Assembly: GCA_025529335.1 (NCBI GenBank)
Contig: JAMYHX010000137.1
Coordinates: 23,702-87,701, forward strand
DNA length: 64,000 bases
Source: Rhizopus sp. PT2906
Taxonomy: Eukaryota; Mucoromycota; Mucoromycetes; Mucorales; Rhizopodaceae
Direction: 5' to 3'
The notes under the pieces are model-generated. The model had not been told where the DNA came from and did not search any database. It saw only the letters and a list, made by a program, of their open reading frames with translations. Below are positions 1 through 10,414 of the stretch, in pieces; within the stretch, counting starts at the first letter, position 1, and each line of letters starts with the position of its first letter. The translations under genes and the position numbers were made by a program.

Positions 1-1239
1 CTTATTATTGATCAGATGGTGCAAATCGACGCACAAATTCAGATTGAACTTGACGAAATAGATGAAGATGTTGAATTCGAAGTATACAATATGAACTTTG
101 ATGAGGATTATGAATCTGAAGCAAGCGAAACAGAGGACGAAGATGATATTTCAGACGTTGAAAGTGTCGACTCTCAAAGTTCTCAAATGGATCCAGACAA
201 GAAAGATTCAATTGAAGAAATCAAATACATGGTTCGTAAATTAGACGCAATGATGCAACTTTCATTCCAGTACTTTCAAAAGTGTGCCCAAACTGCGTCA
301 TCTGAAGTGCTTCACGAGATATTCTATGCTCTAGTCGACATATTTGACCGTGCTGTTCTCAAGACACTCAAATCACGATATACTCAATTCCTGTTGTTTT
401 ACTTTTGCTCGCTCAACGTACATGAGTATAGTGATTACTTCTTGGACCATCTTCTTCAACACATCACTGACCCTTTGAAACCCAATGTGACCCGTGTTGC
501 TGCGGCTGCGTACATCTCTTCATATGTAGCACGAGCCAAGTTTTTGGATTCAAGTACGATCCAGAGAGTTGTTTTGGCCTTGTCCACTTGGTGTGACGGT
601 TACATGGACATGCATGAATCAAGTGTCCGTAACTTGGATTGTACAAAACACGACGTATTTTATGCGGTCGTACAGGCAACAATGTACATATTCTGCTTTA
701 GATGGAGAGACTTGGTGATCGATAATGAATTGGAAATTGAAGATGATATTGAGGATGACATGTACTCTGAAGAACATCGACATTTGACACGCCCTGAAAA
801 TGGATTCGGCAGTGGTGCATCCCGTACATGGTGTCTTGGTTTGCGCAACTTGCCTCGACTGGTAATGAGTAAGTTCAATCCTCTGAAGATTTGCTCTCAA
901 GCTGTTGTTCGTCAATTTGCAAAGCTGGCTCGAAGCACACACTTTATGTACGTATACCCTGTTATAGAAAAGAACCGAGAGATCTTTGTCCCTGGCTTAG
1001 GAAGTTCAAATTTGCTGCAGACAGTACAAACATTCTTTCCATTTGATCCTTACAAGCTTGATGGTAGTAAAGTGTTTGTGGACAATATATACTATGAATG
1101 GGTCGCAGACGACGAAGATGAAAGTGACGATGACAGCGACGAGGATAGCGAAGACGAAGATGATGACGACGACAGCGTGACGTCTGGCATGATGGCTATG
1201 AGTATCAGTCCTAGTCCTACAACAAACTATTTATCATGA
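1..1239 (+). CDS. RRN3: RNA polymerase I initiation factor RRN3 (TIF-IA), 3' part
   Basis: Encodes the C-terminal about 410 residues of RRN3, the factor that bridges RNA polymerase I to the rDNA promoter in the nucleolus. The frame is open from base 1 (codons for LIIDQ precede the first ATG at 16), so the gene starts outside the window; family members are about 600-650 aa, so roughly 200 residues are missing. Visible features are the conserved LIID-MVQID block, a long acidic loop (residues 30-60 of the visible part), the helical repeat region around SRYTQFLLFYFCSL and TRVAAAAYISSYVARAKF, and a strongly acidic tail of D/E/S repeats near the stop. No intron in the visible part. Recognition is from conserved blocks, not a search. 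Confidence 0.93.
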   Translation, partial: LIIDQMVQIDAQIQIELDEIDEDVEFEVYNMNFDEDYESEASETEDEDDISDVESVDSQSSQMDPDKKDSIEEIKYMVRKLDAMMQLSFQYFQKCAQTASSEVLHEIFYALVDIFDRAVLKTLKSRYTQFLLFYFCSLNVHEYSDYFLDHLLQHITDPLKPNVTRVAAAAYISSYVARAKFLDSSTIQRVVLALSTWCDGYMDMHESSVRNLDCTKHDVFYAVVQATMYIFCFRWRDLVIDNELEIEDDIEDDMYSEEHRHLTRPENGFGSGASRTWCLGLRNLPRLVMSKFNPLKICSQAVVRQFAKLARSTHFMYVYPVIEKNREIFVPGLGSSNLLQTVQTFFPFDPYKLDGSKVFVDNIYYEWVADDEDESDDDSDEDSEDEDDDDDSVTSGMMAMSISPSPTTNYLS

Positions 1240-1343
1240 AATTAAGACAAGAGAAAGAGGCATAATATCTTTATCGGTCTATATTATTTTTATCGCATTT
1301 TCTTTTTCATTTAACAATAAAGCAATTATACAAGCATTCTATA

Positions 1344-2246
1344 TCATCCATGTCTCCATCCAACCGAAGCAGGATTTATAACAAAAACAGTAACCGATGT
1401 GACCAAGAGAAGGATAAGAAAAGCACCTAGGATGACTCTTGATCTATGTCTCCATTTTTTATCAATACGTCTATTCGCGGATGTCTGCTTTTTATCATAG
1501 GATGCAATGTAAATACTTCCTATTAACCATAGCGGAGGAAATAGAAATCCCAGGAGAAAGAAAAGAAAGGATCTTCGACAATTTATGATTTTCTTTTTCG
1601 GTTCTTCTTCTTTTATCTCTGATTTCTCTACCCCATCATCATGTGTATCTTCTTCGACTGTGGGTGTAGACGCCTTTGATTCGCTGTCTTCAGTGATCAC
1701 TTGAACTTCCTGACGTAGCTTGTATGCTTTTCGTGTCAGTTGCTGTCTCCATCGACCCACAAGGTTGCTTTGACCGTCTTGCTTCTCTGTAGTCTTGGCT
1801 GCACGAATCCGTTTAAGGATTTCCAAACGCTGAATCAACACATTTTGGTCCTGCTCGGTCCACGAAATATCTTGTTTCTCTATCTTGGGTGATGCCATCA
1901 AGGAATTTGGATTTGACAAAGCAAAGTCACAGCTTTGTCGCTGAGGAGAAGTTTGACCAAAGCTATCCGTGTCCACAAGCCGATCGACGTTCTTTTGGTG
2001 TCCTCGTATGAGATCTTCATCGTCTTTTAGATTCAGCTCGTGAATAAAGGCCATAAATGTATAATGTGGTTCAAAAAATGCATCCCAGCGCTGTCTTTGC
2101 GCGTGTGCGTCAATGGTCAGCTTATTAGGTCCAAAATGCTGTGATGTATCCTCGATGAGATCCATACTTTTTCTACTACTCGGCATACTAACAGGTCTTT
2201 TGGGCGCATGTCCTTGGGAGTTTTTCATTGTCACTGTTATATGCAA
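1344..2246 (-). CDS. hypothetical protein with two C-terminal membrane segments
   Basis: Single-exon frame of 300 aa; not recognised. Start could also be the second Met (residue 7), which lies before the basic stretch. Residues 1-210 look soluble and charged (acidic run EEEDTHDDGVEKSEIKEEE just before the membrane part). Then a Lys-rich KKKIINCRR, a hydrophobic segment FLFFLLGFLFPPLWLIGSIYI, a short basic loop, and a second segment AFLILLLVTSVTVFVI close to the C terminus. The arrangement (soluble N part, two-helix hairpin at the end) resembles fungal serine-rich hairpin membrane proteins, but this is only a topology resemblance. Convergent with RRN3 (104 bp apart), downstream of GAL7 on the same strand. 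Confidence 0.7.
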   Translation of the reverse strand: MHITVTMKNSQGHAPKRPVSMPSSRKSMDLIEDTSQHFGPNKLTIDAHAQRQRWDAFFEPHYTFMAFIHELNLKDDEDLIRGHQKNVDRLVDTDSFGQTSPQRQSCDFALSNPNSLMASPKIEKQDISWTEQDQNVLIQRLEILKRIRAAKTTEKQDGQSNLVGRWRQQLTRKAYKLRQEVQVITEDSESKASTPTVEEDTHDDGVEKSEIKEEEPKKKIINCRRSFLFFLLGFLFPPLWLIGSIYIASYDKKQTSANRRIDKKWRHRSRVILGAFLILLLVTSVTVFVINPASVGWRHG

Positions 2247-2457
2247 AAGAATGTAACAATAAAAAAGAGAGAAAAATAATAAAAAGAGGCACGGAGAATT
2301 ATAGTATTACATAACTTGGCCGTAATGGATATTTTTTTTTTTTTTTGTCTTTATTATCAATCTACTTGTAGCAAATGGCTACCTGGTTTATATGTATATG
2401 TATGTAGGAATATGTACAATAGATCATTGAGGAGAGGAATAGCATCGCTTTTCTTTC

Positions 2458-3565
2458 TTAATTGGCTATTTCCTTATAGTGTACCTCGGGAAGCTCTCTA
2501 AGACGGGCTGCTGCTTGTTCTGGGGTTAGGTCACGTTGAGGCTCACCAAGCATTTCAAATCTATAAAACATAAATATTAGACAATAAATATATCGATGAA
2601 AACAAAACGTACCCGACAAGGAATTTTCTAACAGTAGCACTTCTTAATAAAGGTGGATAGTAGTGAAGATGAAGGTGTGCATAATCGTATTCACCCTGAA
2701 GAGGCTTTTGATGAATACCCATAGAATAAGGGAAGCTAGTCTTGAACAGGTTATCATAACGACAGGTAATGCGACGAACAGCGTCGGCCAGGTCATGCTT
2801 TTGCTTATCATCCATCTCTGGTAGTGAGGCGATATGTACCTTAGGTAAGACCATGACTTCAAATGGCCAAACGGCCCAGAAGGGAACCACGACTAAGAAG
2901 GTATCATTTTCGAATACTGTACGCTTACGTTCAGGATCGTTCATTTCACGTTGAGCATAATCACAAAGCAAGCACTTTTTATCCCCATGCTTTTGGTTGT
3001 ATTCATGTAAAGCTATTAACTCCTTTTGAGGCTCTTCTGGAATACTTTCAGTGCACCACATTTGACCATGAGGATGAGGGTTAGAGCAACCCATGGCAGC
3101 GCCCTTGTTTTCAAAGATTTGCACGTGTTTAATAACTGGGTTCTGTTGCATGTCCAAGTAGCTTGAAGTCCAAATGTCAACAACCTTTTCTATCTCTTCT
3201 ACAGACATTTCTGCCAAGGTGAGATCATGACGAGGTGAAAAGCAAATGACATGACATTCACCACGAACACCTTCCACTCGAATCAAATCATCATCAGTGG
3301 CTTCAAGAGCAGGTTGATCTGTCTTTACAGCGGCAAAGTCATTTGGGAAACGAAAGGTAGCTTCATACTTGGGATTGCTTTCACCATTTGCACGTTGGTT
3401 ACCAGGGCATAAATAACACTGAGGATCATATTGAGGTCTCTGTTCAGATTGATCACCTTCTTGTTGGCCTTGCCAAGGTCTCTGAGTACGATGAGGAGAA
3501 CATAGAACCCATGACTTGGTTAAAGGGTTGTAACGACGGTGGGAGTTGTTGCTGAAATCAAACAT
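2458..3565 (-). CDS. GAL7: galactose-1-phosphate uridylyltransferase
   Basis: Two exons, complement(2613..3565, 2458..2560), 351 aa. Catalyses UMP transfer from UDP-glucose to galactose-1-phosphate in the Leloir pathway (cytosol). The active-site motif GCSNPHPHGQMW is intact; the N-terminal FDFSNNSHRRYNPLTKSWV and the tail HLHYYPPLLRSATVRKFLVG also fit the family. The 52 bp intron splits a Gly codon (GG|A) and joins KFLVG to FEMLGEPQRDL, which restores the usual C terminus; reading through instead gives a nonsense hydrophobic tail. Length matches fungal/bacterial GALT (about 350-370). A Zn2Cys6 regulator ends 201 bp upstream on the same strand. Confidence 0.95.
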
Positions 3566-3766
3566 GGTAAAATAAACGAATGAAAAATAAAAATCTGCTA
3601 GTTACAGTTCTTTTTTTATATGATGAAAAATAATTGTGTTACAAATCCACTTATGGAAAATGATGTTGATTATGTAATAAACGGGGATTCAATGTTTTCC
3701 TGATTGCTTACATAAACTTTGTCCCATCTGAGCCTTGGTCGATTTCAAACAATAGTTTTGCTATTT

Positions 3767-6100
3767 CTATGATACAAGTGTCAGTAAGGAATGATTATCT
3801 ATCAAGACTATATTACCACTCCATTCTAATCCGTTAATATTATTTATTAAGGAAGTCTGATGTAGGAATTCGTCGCCTAAAGTGCCCTGGCTATTATCTT
3901 TCTCTTTATCTTCTAAACTCCCGCTGCCGAGTTTGAATATTAAGTCAATATATGGCACTAAAGAAGGCTGGATTACGTTTAGAATGATAACGTGGCACTA
4001 TTTTTATATTGACTTACTTGCTCAAGTGTCTCTTCAAGATGTCGATAAAAGCCTTTCAATTTCTCATTATAGTATTTAGCCTCTGATGCAATCGTTGGGT
4101 CAGGGTTCTTGCAATTAATGAATATAATTGTAAGTATCTCTGTTAAAAAATAACCTATATTGTTTGTTAGTTCATATCCCTAATTTTTGTTTTTATCTTG
4201 TTTTACTTGAAAAACACCAAAAGGATAGCAAAAGCTCAACATTGATGTAAGACAAGGTATAAAATGCCTTTCTAACAAGTTCCTGACACGCAGAGGCAAC
4301 ACTTGATTGATCAATGTTTGTGGAAAATAAATACTTATTAACCGATAAGTGAACGGCAGTGTAAGCAAAATAAAGCTGTCCCGCTAATGAAATCCCGTCA
4401 ATGGATCTTTCCCCTCTCTTCCTTCCTTCCTGTATTTACCTCCATTCTCCAGCTTTTCCTTCAGTGCTGGATTAATACTATCTGGCTGGGAAATTTGATC
4501 AAATTCTTCATCCGAAATTTGCAAATGAGATGGTAAATTGTTTTTCCATTCGACCAACTTTTGCTGTATGAATTTACAAATATTCTCGATTCTTTGACTT
4601 TTATCTGGTAAAACTTGTATTTTTGGTGAGCGAAGTGTCCTGATAGACTCTCCATGAATGCTTGATAACTTGGCGAAATAATGAAAATAGTCTGGACTTT
4701 CAGGATAATCAATGTCACAATCTGCATCTGATATTGTCAAAGGTCTTGTTTGTTTATGAGTAAACCTGAAAAAGTAACGATAAAACAAGGTTACCTAGCA
4801 ACAGCAGCACACACACATCGATCAAGGATGTATGCAGACCACCAAAGTCTTTTCCGCGCTTCCAGTTCGGCTTTGGACAGTCCCTGAGGCTGGAAACTGG
4901 CTCGATGTAATCCCAAGTCTTGGGCCATTTTAATAGCTATACTTACCGATAGCCAAGCCTCGCCCTGTGTCAACCATGATTCGCTATGTGCTGCATTCAA
5001 CAGTAATAACTGAATTGATTGTACCTTTGGTTCTAAAAAGTCAGGCAGATGGTGCAAATGCAGTTGAAAGGTGAGATCTTTTTTTAATGCTTCCTTTTCT
5101 ACACCATATTCTGCAAAAATAGGGTGGTTTTTATCCAGCATCTTTATGACTTTACAACAGGTAGTCAAGGCGATTGGTATGACTTGAGATGACTGTGATC
5201 CTTCTCTCTCGTAGAGTTTGTAGAATTCATCCTTGTCAAGAATAGGCAAGAATTTGTTCAGTTTTTCAAAATAACTTTAAACAGATGATTAGAGTCAAGA
5301 ATTCATATTTTGTGATTTTTGATTTACACATTTAGCAAATAATCCATGAGACCCTTTGGCGGCAGTTTCCAGTCCTGGTTATTTCCGGATGATGATGATC
5401 TTAGTTCCGATGGTCTTTTGATGATCAAATCGTCATTATTATTGATAGGTTTGGGAAACATTTGGTTCAATGGATGGGATTGATCTTGAGGAAACAATCT
5501 ACTCAATAAATAATAGCCAGATGAGCTGCCTGCAAAGAAATAGGCATCTTTATTCTCTTCTGATGATTTCTTATACGCATCCGAGTCTTTCTCAAGTTCT
5601 GCAGTAACATCAGCAATTTCATTAGGAGGCATATCCTGCAACATATTGACAAGTAACTCCTCTACTCGCTTCAATCGACCCTCTAAACCTTCCACATAAC
5701 CTTTAGATGGTCCTCTTTTTTTCGTTGACTAATGTATATGTGTGTGTTGAAAGGTTATTATTACTATATATCATTCTAGTTTGATATTACTTCTGAAAAT
5801 GTGCATTCCTTTTCATAGTTTCTACATGAGCCGCATGCGATATTTGGATATGCTGGATCATGATCACACCTTTTGTTTTGCAATTAACTCTTTTATACGC
5901 ATAAATTCCAAAGTTATCCCTCTTACTAATAATACCTCGTCTTTTTTCGTCTACATAAATCACCTAAAAAAATGGAATGGGTTACGATTGCCATGTCAGT
6001 GTTTTCTTTCTTTCTTACAGGCTCTATTTCTCTTTTGACGCTTTCTATCACGAGAATCTACATTGTGTTCCAAGGCTGGGCGAGAAGTAATAGGCTGCAT
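3767..6100 (-). CDS. Zn2Cys6 (fungal-type) transcription factor
   Basis: Nine exons inferred: 6019..6100, 5936..5963, 5791..5869, 5328..5728, 4795..5274, 4440..4744, 4207..4383, 4018..4154, 3767..3967 (complement), 629 aa. Two introns interrupt the zinc cluster; splicing yields ACDLCRRKKTRCDH...ACGSCRNYEKECTFSE, i.e. C-x2-C-x6-C-x10-C-x2-C-x6-C, followed by KKRGPSKGYVEGLE and a short heptad-like linker. The middle (GLHRASFQPQGLSKAELEARKRLWWSAYILDRC, then ARPLTISDADCDIDYP) is the fungal-specific regulatory domain. All exon phases are consistent. DNA target unknown. It lies directly upstream of GAL7 in the same orientation; whether it regulates GAL7 is only an inference. Its 5' side abuts the Fanzor relic (150 bp away). 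Confidence 0.85.
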
Positions 6101-6249
6101 CTCTATAATGTAACAAGAAAAACAAGAGAAAAAGAACAGAAAGTCACTCTCATTCTGGGTTCTGTAAATTGTTTGCTGGAGAACTCTAAATACTGAGAGA
6201 AAGTCCGACATCAACTTTCCAAATTATGTCAAGCCATGAAACAATTTCT

Positions 6250-6750
6250 TTAAAGTATCTTCTTCATTTTTCGTGAAAACGAAGGGTGGTTGTCGTTTGT
6301 GATCATCTTGTATAATACAGCGTTCATAATATTCACTGCTGCATTGGTGTCTCAGCTTCTTATAGCATATGAATGTTAACGACCAATGCAGCCAGGATTG
6401 GCACACAAGACTACACCAAGGTTGACCTTGCCATTGTTCTTCTTTGGATGAACGATTAATTCGTCACAGATACAGCATAATTTTGATGATCGGTATTCAG
6501 TAGTTGAAATGACAGTTGATCTACTGAAAAGGGACTTGTGCAAAATAGTTATGCTTCTTTTTTCGTATCCTTTTATCCATGAGCCTTGCCCTCTGCCAGA
6601 GTTCCCATAAAAAACGACATTTTTTTCTGTATCTGCATTCTTTACTATTTTTCTGGCGGAGATGCTGTATGCTTTATCTCTAAATCTTCTTTGGCCTCTG
6701 TTTTTCTGTCTTGTCCAACTTGAGTAACAATAAATTCCAGCACCTTGTCT
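6250..6750 (-). pseudogene. Fanzor (eukaryotic TnpB-like nuclease) C-terminal relic
   Basis: One minus-strand frame reads RGQRRFRDKAYSISARK, then VVFYGNSGRGQGSWIKGY, TTEYRSSKLCCICDEL, VVLCANPGC and DTNAAVNIMN. This order matches the C-terminal half of Fanzor1/TnpB: the RuvC-II Glu in the EYRSSK block, a zinc ribbon (C-x2-C then C-x4-C) and the RuvC-III Asp in D-x-NAA-NI. Two in-frame stops (TAA at 6376-6378, TGA at 6352-6354) lie between zinc ribbon and RuvC-III, and upstream the frame closes at about 6751 before any RuvC-I Asp block, so the copy is dead. It sits in the 5' flank of the Zn2Cys6 gene, same strand. Other TnpB-like sources are possible, but the spacing fits Fanzor best. Family assignment is from motif recognition only. 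Confidence 0.7.
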
Positions 6751-6859
6751 CGTATTTCATTATACAGCTGATGTTTCTTAATCACGAGATACTTGCTACT
6801 TCTTACTTTTGTTGTGTGTCAATCGTATATTTCAAGTACATTTTACAGAACGTTCAACA

Positions 6860-8341
6860 CTACATGTAACCCCTGTTACAGATGAGAATGCCACCTTGTC
6901 GAATACGATTGAAGAAATGCCAAACGCTACCTTTGAATATATTCAAAGCACTCGTGACATGGACGAGCGAAACCTGCGCTTTAGTAAATTCATCAATGAA
7001 GGAGAAAAGTATTGCCAGGTAATAAGCAAACTATGAAAGCAAAGTCTGCTTTGTTAGCTCAGTAAGGGTAAGCTAAATGAAATGTTCTTTATTGGTAAAC
7101 ACTTTGAAAGAAGCAGCTACTGAAATATATGACGTTGGATAATCTTCTTACACACTTCTATCAAGGCAACAATGTTTTTTTTTTTTTCCTTTTTTTTACA
7201 ATTGATATAATAAATACTTTGAACAAAAAATCTACTGCACTTCATTCATTAACCTATCGATGAGTCTGTAATAATTTCTTTATTATATTGAGACGAGAGA
7301 GTGAGATCATCATTAAGAATAGTAGTAATGCATGAATTAAGGACCAATGAGAGTTGGGCATGACGCGTCTATAAGAATAACGTATTTTGTGGTCAGTTTT
7401 TATACTTTTCTTTCTTCAAATAATTTTTTACAAGAAGTGCTGTGCAAATAACAAAACCCTAAAAGCAGTGTGAGTTTTATTGAGCTTTGTCGATATTTTA
7501 TAGTTAACCGCTTATTCAGTCTGTCAGAAGCGTACGAAAGAAGGGAGAACGCGTTTTCTGAGCTAGAAACTGTAACGTGCTTTGTTCACCCGCTGTGCAA
7601 AGCACTCTTCTCTTCTGACAATCCAATGGCAGTGGTTCACTCGTAAGTAAAATAATCAAAAGTGTATATGCCATTGATATATCCATATATACTGTAATAG
7701 ATTGGATAAAGCCAATAGCAATGGGCCGGCAACGGGCTGCCGACCCGATTGCACAGCTGATGCCTACGACGCTGATGGGCAGCACTATAAAAGCGTGATG
7801 GGTGAGGTTAAGCTGGAAAAGGCGTCTAAGAAGACTATTAAAAAAGACCTGTACATAGTTGCTGTTTTCACCAAAGACGAACTATGTAGAAAAGGGCTAA
7901 AGGGCGTACTTGGCTTCCAAGCTATAGGTAAAGCATTCCGTCTAAGTATCCCCAAAAAAACTAACTGATAAAAGTTTAAGGCACAACACTCATTATGGCG
8001 CAACGGAAATTGAATTATTAAATTAGTCCAATAATATACTTAATTGTTCAAAGTCAGAGATTTTTATGGGATTTTATTGGTTTGTTTTTGTTGCTATAGC
8101 TCCGATGCGCCATGGTGGTTATTTTTTACCTAATGTCCAACCCTTTCCCCAAGCTGTACACCTTTACAGAGATATGTACAATAACGGTCCCTACAGAAAA
8201 AGAGCAGCTCTTGGATTACCTAAGTCAAGTTCAAGTGTTGTGCAACATTCAAAATAACGAAGGCGTTGCTCATTTTGGTACACCCTCTTTCAATTTCATT
8301 GAAAAAAACATTTCTGCCAAAAGAAAGGCATATGAGGAGTA
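6860..8341 (+). pseudogene. broken copy of a repetitive Mucorales-type hypothetical gene
   Basis: Three plus-strand pieces look like one decayed gene. 6860-7020 reads TLSNTIEEMPNATFEYIQST and ...FSKFINEGEKYCQ before a GT. 7683-7968 reads ATGCRPDCTADAY, GEVKLEKASKKTIKKDLY, VAVFTKDELCRKG and GVLGFQAIGK. 8112-8341 reads IFYLMSNPFPKLYTF, TEICTITVP, and ends IEKNISAKRKAYEE. The GEVK...DL...VAVF.KD...GFQAIG signature followed by FYLM...LYTFTEI is, from memory, typical of a multicopy family of unknown function in Mucorales genomes. The joins between blocks need frame changes or introns that do not keep phase, and about 660 bp between the first two blocks have no coding signal, so I treat it as a pseudogene. 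Function unknown. Confidence 0.45.
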
Positions 8342-9430
8342 AAAAGAACACTTATTCATCTCCAAATAAACAATAGATAGCACTTTGTCTTTTTTCTACT
8401 TGCCTTTTATCCTTCGAACCACTTAATGTCTACTTTAAAATAGTTGTTAATAGCCATCTTGAATAAATTGACAACTTTATCTTTATAAAGAAACAATGTT
8501 AGTGAACGAAAGTTAATACATAAATGTAATATGATCAACAAAAAGCTTACTTGAACAGAGGAAGCACGTTTTTATGTGTACGGAAGGCAGCTTTAAAGAA
8601 GATATGTAAATAGTGTTGTTCACAATGTCGACTTTCTAAAAAACAAGTAAAGGCAAACAAGATATTAGCAGCAATATTAAAAAGACTAGCTTGACTTCCT
8701 CTTTTACTCTTTTTCTTCAGTTCAGTACAAAGCAGTAGTAAAGAATGAATAAAATCATATGTTAATTGAAAATAAACTTTCAGCCAATAATAGCGACCCG
8801 CTAGGAATATAGGCCTAAGAAAAGGACTTGAGATTAGGCCTATATGACATTTTTGAGGATAGGCCAAAATTCACAACCTATAGGTCTATTTAAATGTTAG
8901 TCCAAACTCTTCCGCCAAAATTTCCCATTGTGTGCGCAGTTTCTTTTTTTAGTGCAGCGATCTTCGTCTTTGTATGGAGTAAGAAGCCGAGGAATTCTTG
9001 ATAAAATGCTTTTTGGAGTTTGCTCTTCTTGTAGTTTATGATAAAACCCAAGTGGCATGACTAGCTTTATACCTTCAAACGCAAAACACTGTATATATTT
9101 AGAATCAACATTGAGCTAGCCATCTATATAATAAATAACTAACCTGCCTCGTTCTAACTTGATGTTACGGTGATCACCTCAAATGAAGAATATATAGTTT
9201 TATTAACTGTTTCAACAATGAGTCTTGGGTGCTTTGTCATTCTCTAATTTGAGTCTTTTCTTTGTGGCGTTTATGCCAATAAGACAAAAATACAGTTCGA
9301 TTCTGTGTTTCAAATAGATTAAACTTCATCAAAAAAAAAAAAAGGGATCTATGCTGCATAACCAAATAAATTTTGTTGTCAATTTGGGTTCCTTTTTTCT
9401 CTTTTTCTCTTTATTTTCTCTTTATTAAAG
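8342..9430 (-). other. intergenic stretch with coding-like fragments
   Basis: No gene I can define. On the minus strand, 8547-8867 is an open frame rich in hydrophobic and Lys residues, and another frame gives a spliceable-looking pair (about 8538-8640, then 8429-8490) ending INNYFKVDIKWFEG; the phases of any upstream exon do not fit, so it may be a decayed gene or chance. A perfect 12 bp inverted repeat is at 8807-8845. The rest (8870-9430) is AT-rich with an A13 tract near 9330. Confidence 0.25.
8807..8845. repeat. 12 bp perfect inverted repeat, 15 bp loop
   Basis: ATATAGGCCTAA at 8807-8818 is the reverse complement of TTAGGCCTATAT at 8834-8845. Each arm also contains the palindrome TAGGCCTA. 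Could fold into a hairpin or mark an element end; the related strings ATAGGCC and CCTATAGG follow within 40 bp. Function unknown. Confidence 0.7.
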
Positions 9431-10375
9431 ATGGCATCCTCATATTCAAATTATTATTATTATCCTTATCATTATGATTATTATCAAGACAAGAATGAGT
9501 CAAGACCATCACTTAAAAAGTCATTATCAACAGGGACAGACTATGTAAGTAAGATGTATCATATAGATCTATTCTAATCTATTATAAAGGGTTATGACAT
9601 AGTACCAAGATATTTGATGGATGAAATGCAAGAAATTGACCCATCATGCAATGAACATCTGGATGGTGAACCCATGAATGAACTCGAGTTACTTGCAGCA
9701 AAAAATGCGATCATCAATAGTAAAATTACTAAAGTTGTTTATACGCCGACAGATAATGAACAGGACGAAGAGCTGACATCAATAGAACAAGAATTTTTGA
9801 ACCCAACGAATGATGATAATAATGAAAGTCCTGTCACGCTTGTCACAGATAAAGAAAAGAAGAAACGTTGGCCATTCTCTCTCTTGTTTAAAAAGGCAAG
9901 ACAAGATATAATTCATAATTATGAAACCAATCGTAGTACACACATAATTCCTGATAGTAATAATAATAAAAGCAACGATAGCAACAGTATCAATAGCAGT
10001 GCAAACAGTAGTAATAGTAGTAGTAATATACCAACACCCACGCTATCCCCCCTTTCATCAATGTCACCTTTATCATCGTCATCATCATCATCATCATCAC
10101 CATTCTCAGTTCATAGAGGAGGTGTTTGGGTATTTCGTGCGCCCAGTACAGGAGGTATAGTATACTGGATCCGATTTGATCCCGAAAATCAACAAAAGAT
10201 TACACGCCACTTCCATTCAAAGAATATGGATGCTCTATACATATTCGATTCTCATCTCTGTCGAGGTCAATTGCCTGTTCTTGTCTTACCCTTTCAAAAG
10301 TTATGTTATTACGCCTTGGATTATACTGTCAGTCAAGTAGCCTGTCTTCAACTCGCTTATTTACCCTATAGGTAA
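9431..10375 (+). CDS. unrecognised protein with low-complexity centre and conserved-looking C-terminal module
   Basis: Two exons, 9431..9544 and 9590..10375, 299 codons with stop (298 aa). Exon 1 starts MASSYSNYYYYPYHYDYY (Tyr-rich). Residues about 165-220 are a Ser/Asn run encoded by ATA/TCA-type microsatellites. The last 90 residues (GGVWVFRAPSTGG...YWIRFDPENQQKI, then LYIFDSHLCRG, PVLVLPFQKLCYYALDYTVSQVACLQLAY) look like a compact folded module; the first part loosely resembles a WWE-like W...W...FD pattern, which I would not rely on. A basic KEKKKRWPFSLLFKKAR precedes the Ser/Asn run. The stop follows AYLPYR; AG|GTAAAA at the end could also be a donor, but no convincing next exon was seen. 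Confidence 0.7.
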
Positions 10376-10414
10376 AATATCCCTTCCTGTTTTTTTTATA
10401 ATAAAAAGTAATAA

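Noticed and set aside
619..942. 107-codon minus-strand ORF inside RRN3
   Set aside because: Antisense shadow of the conserved RRN3 frame; no domain or splice sites of its own.
6809..7036. Stand-alone plus-strand gene of 75 codons
   Set aside because: Better explained as the first block of the decayed repetitive gene; its upstream part overlaps the flank of the Fanzor relic and lacks a promoter or partner exon.
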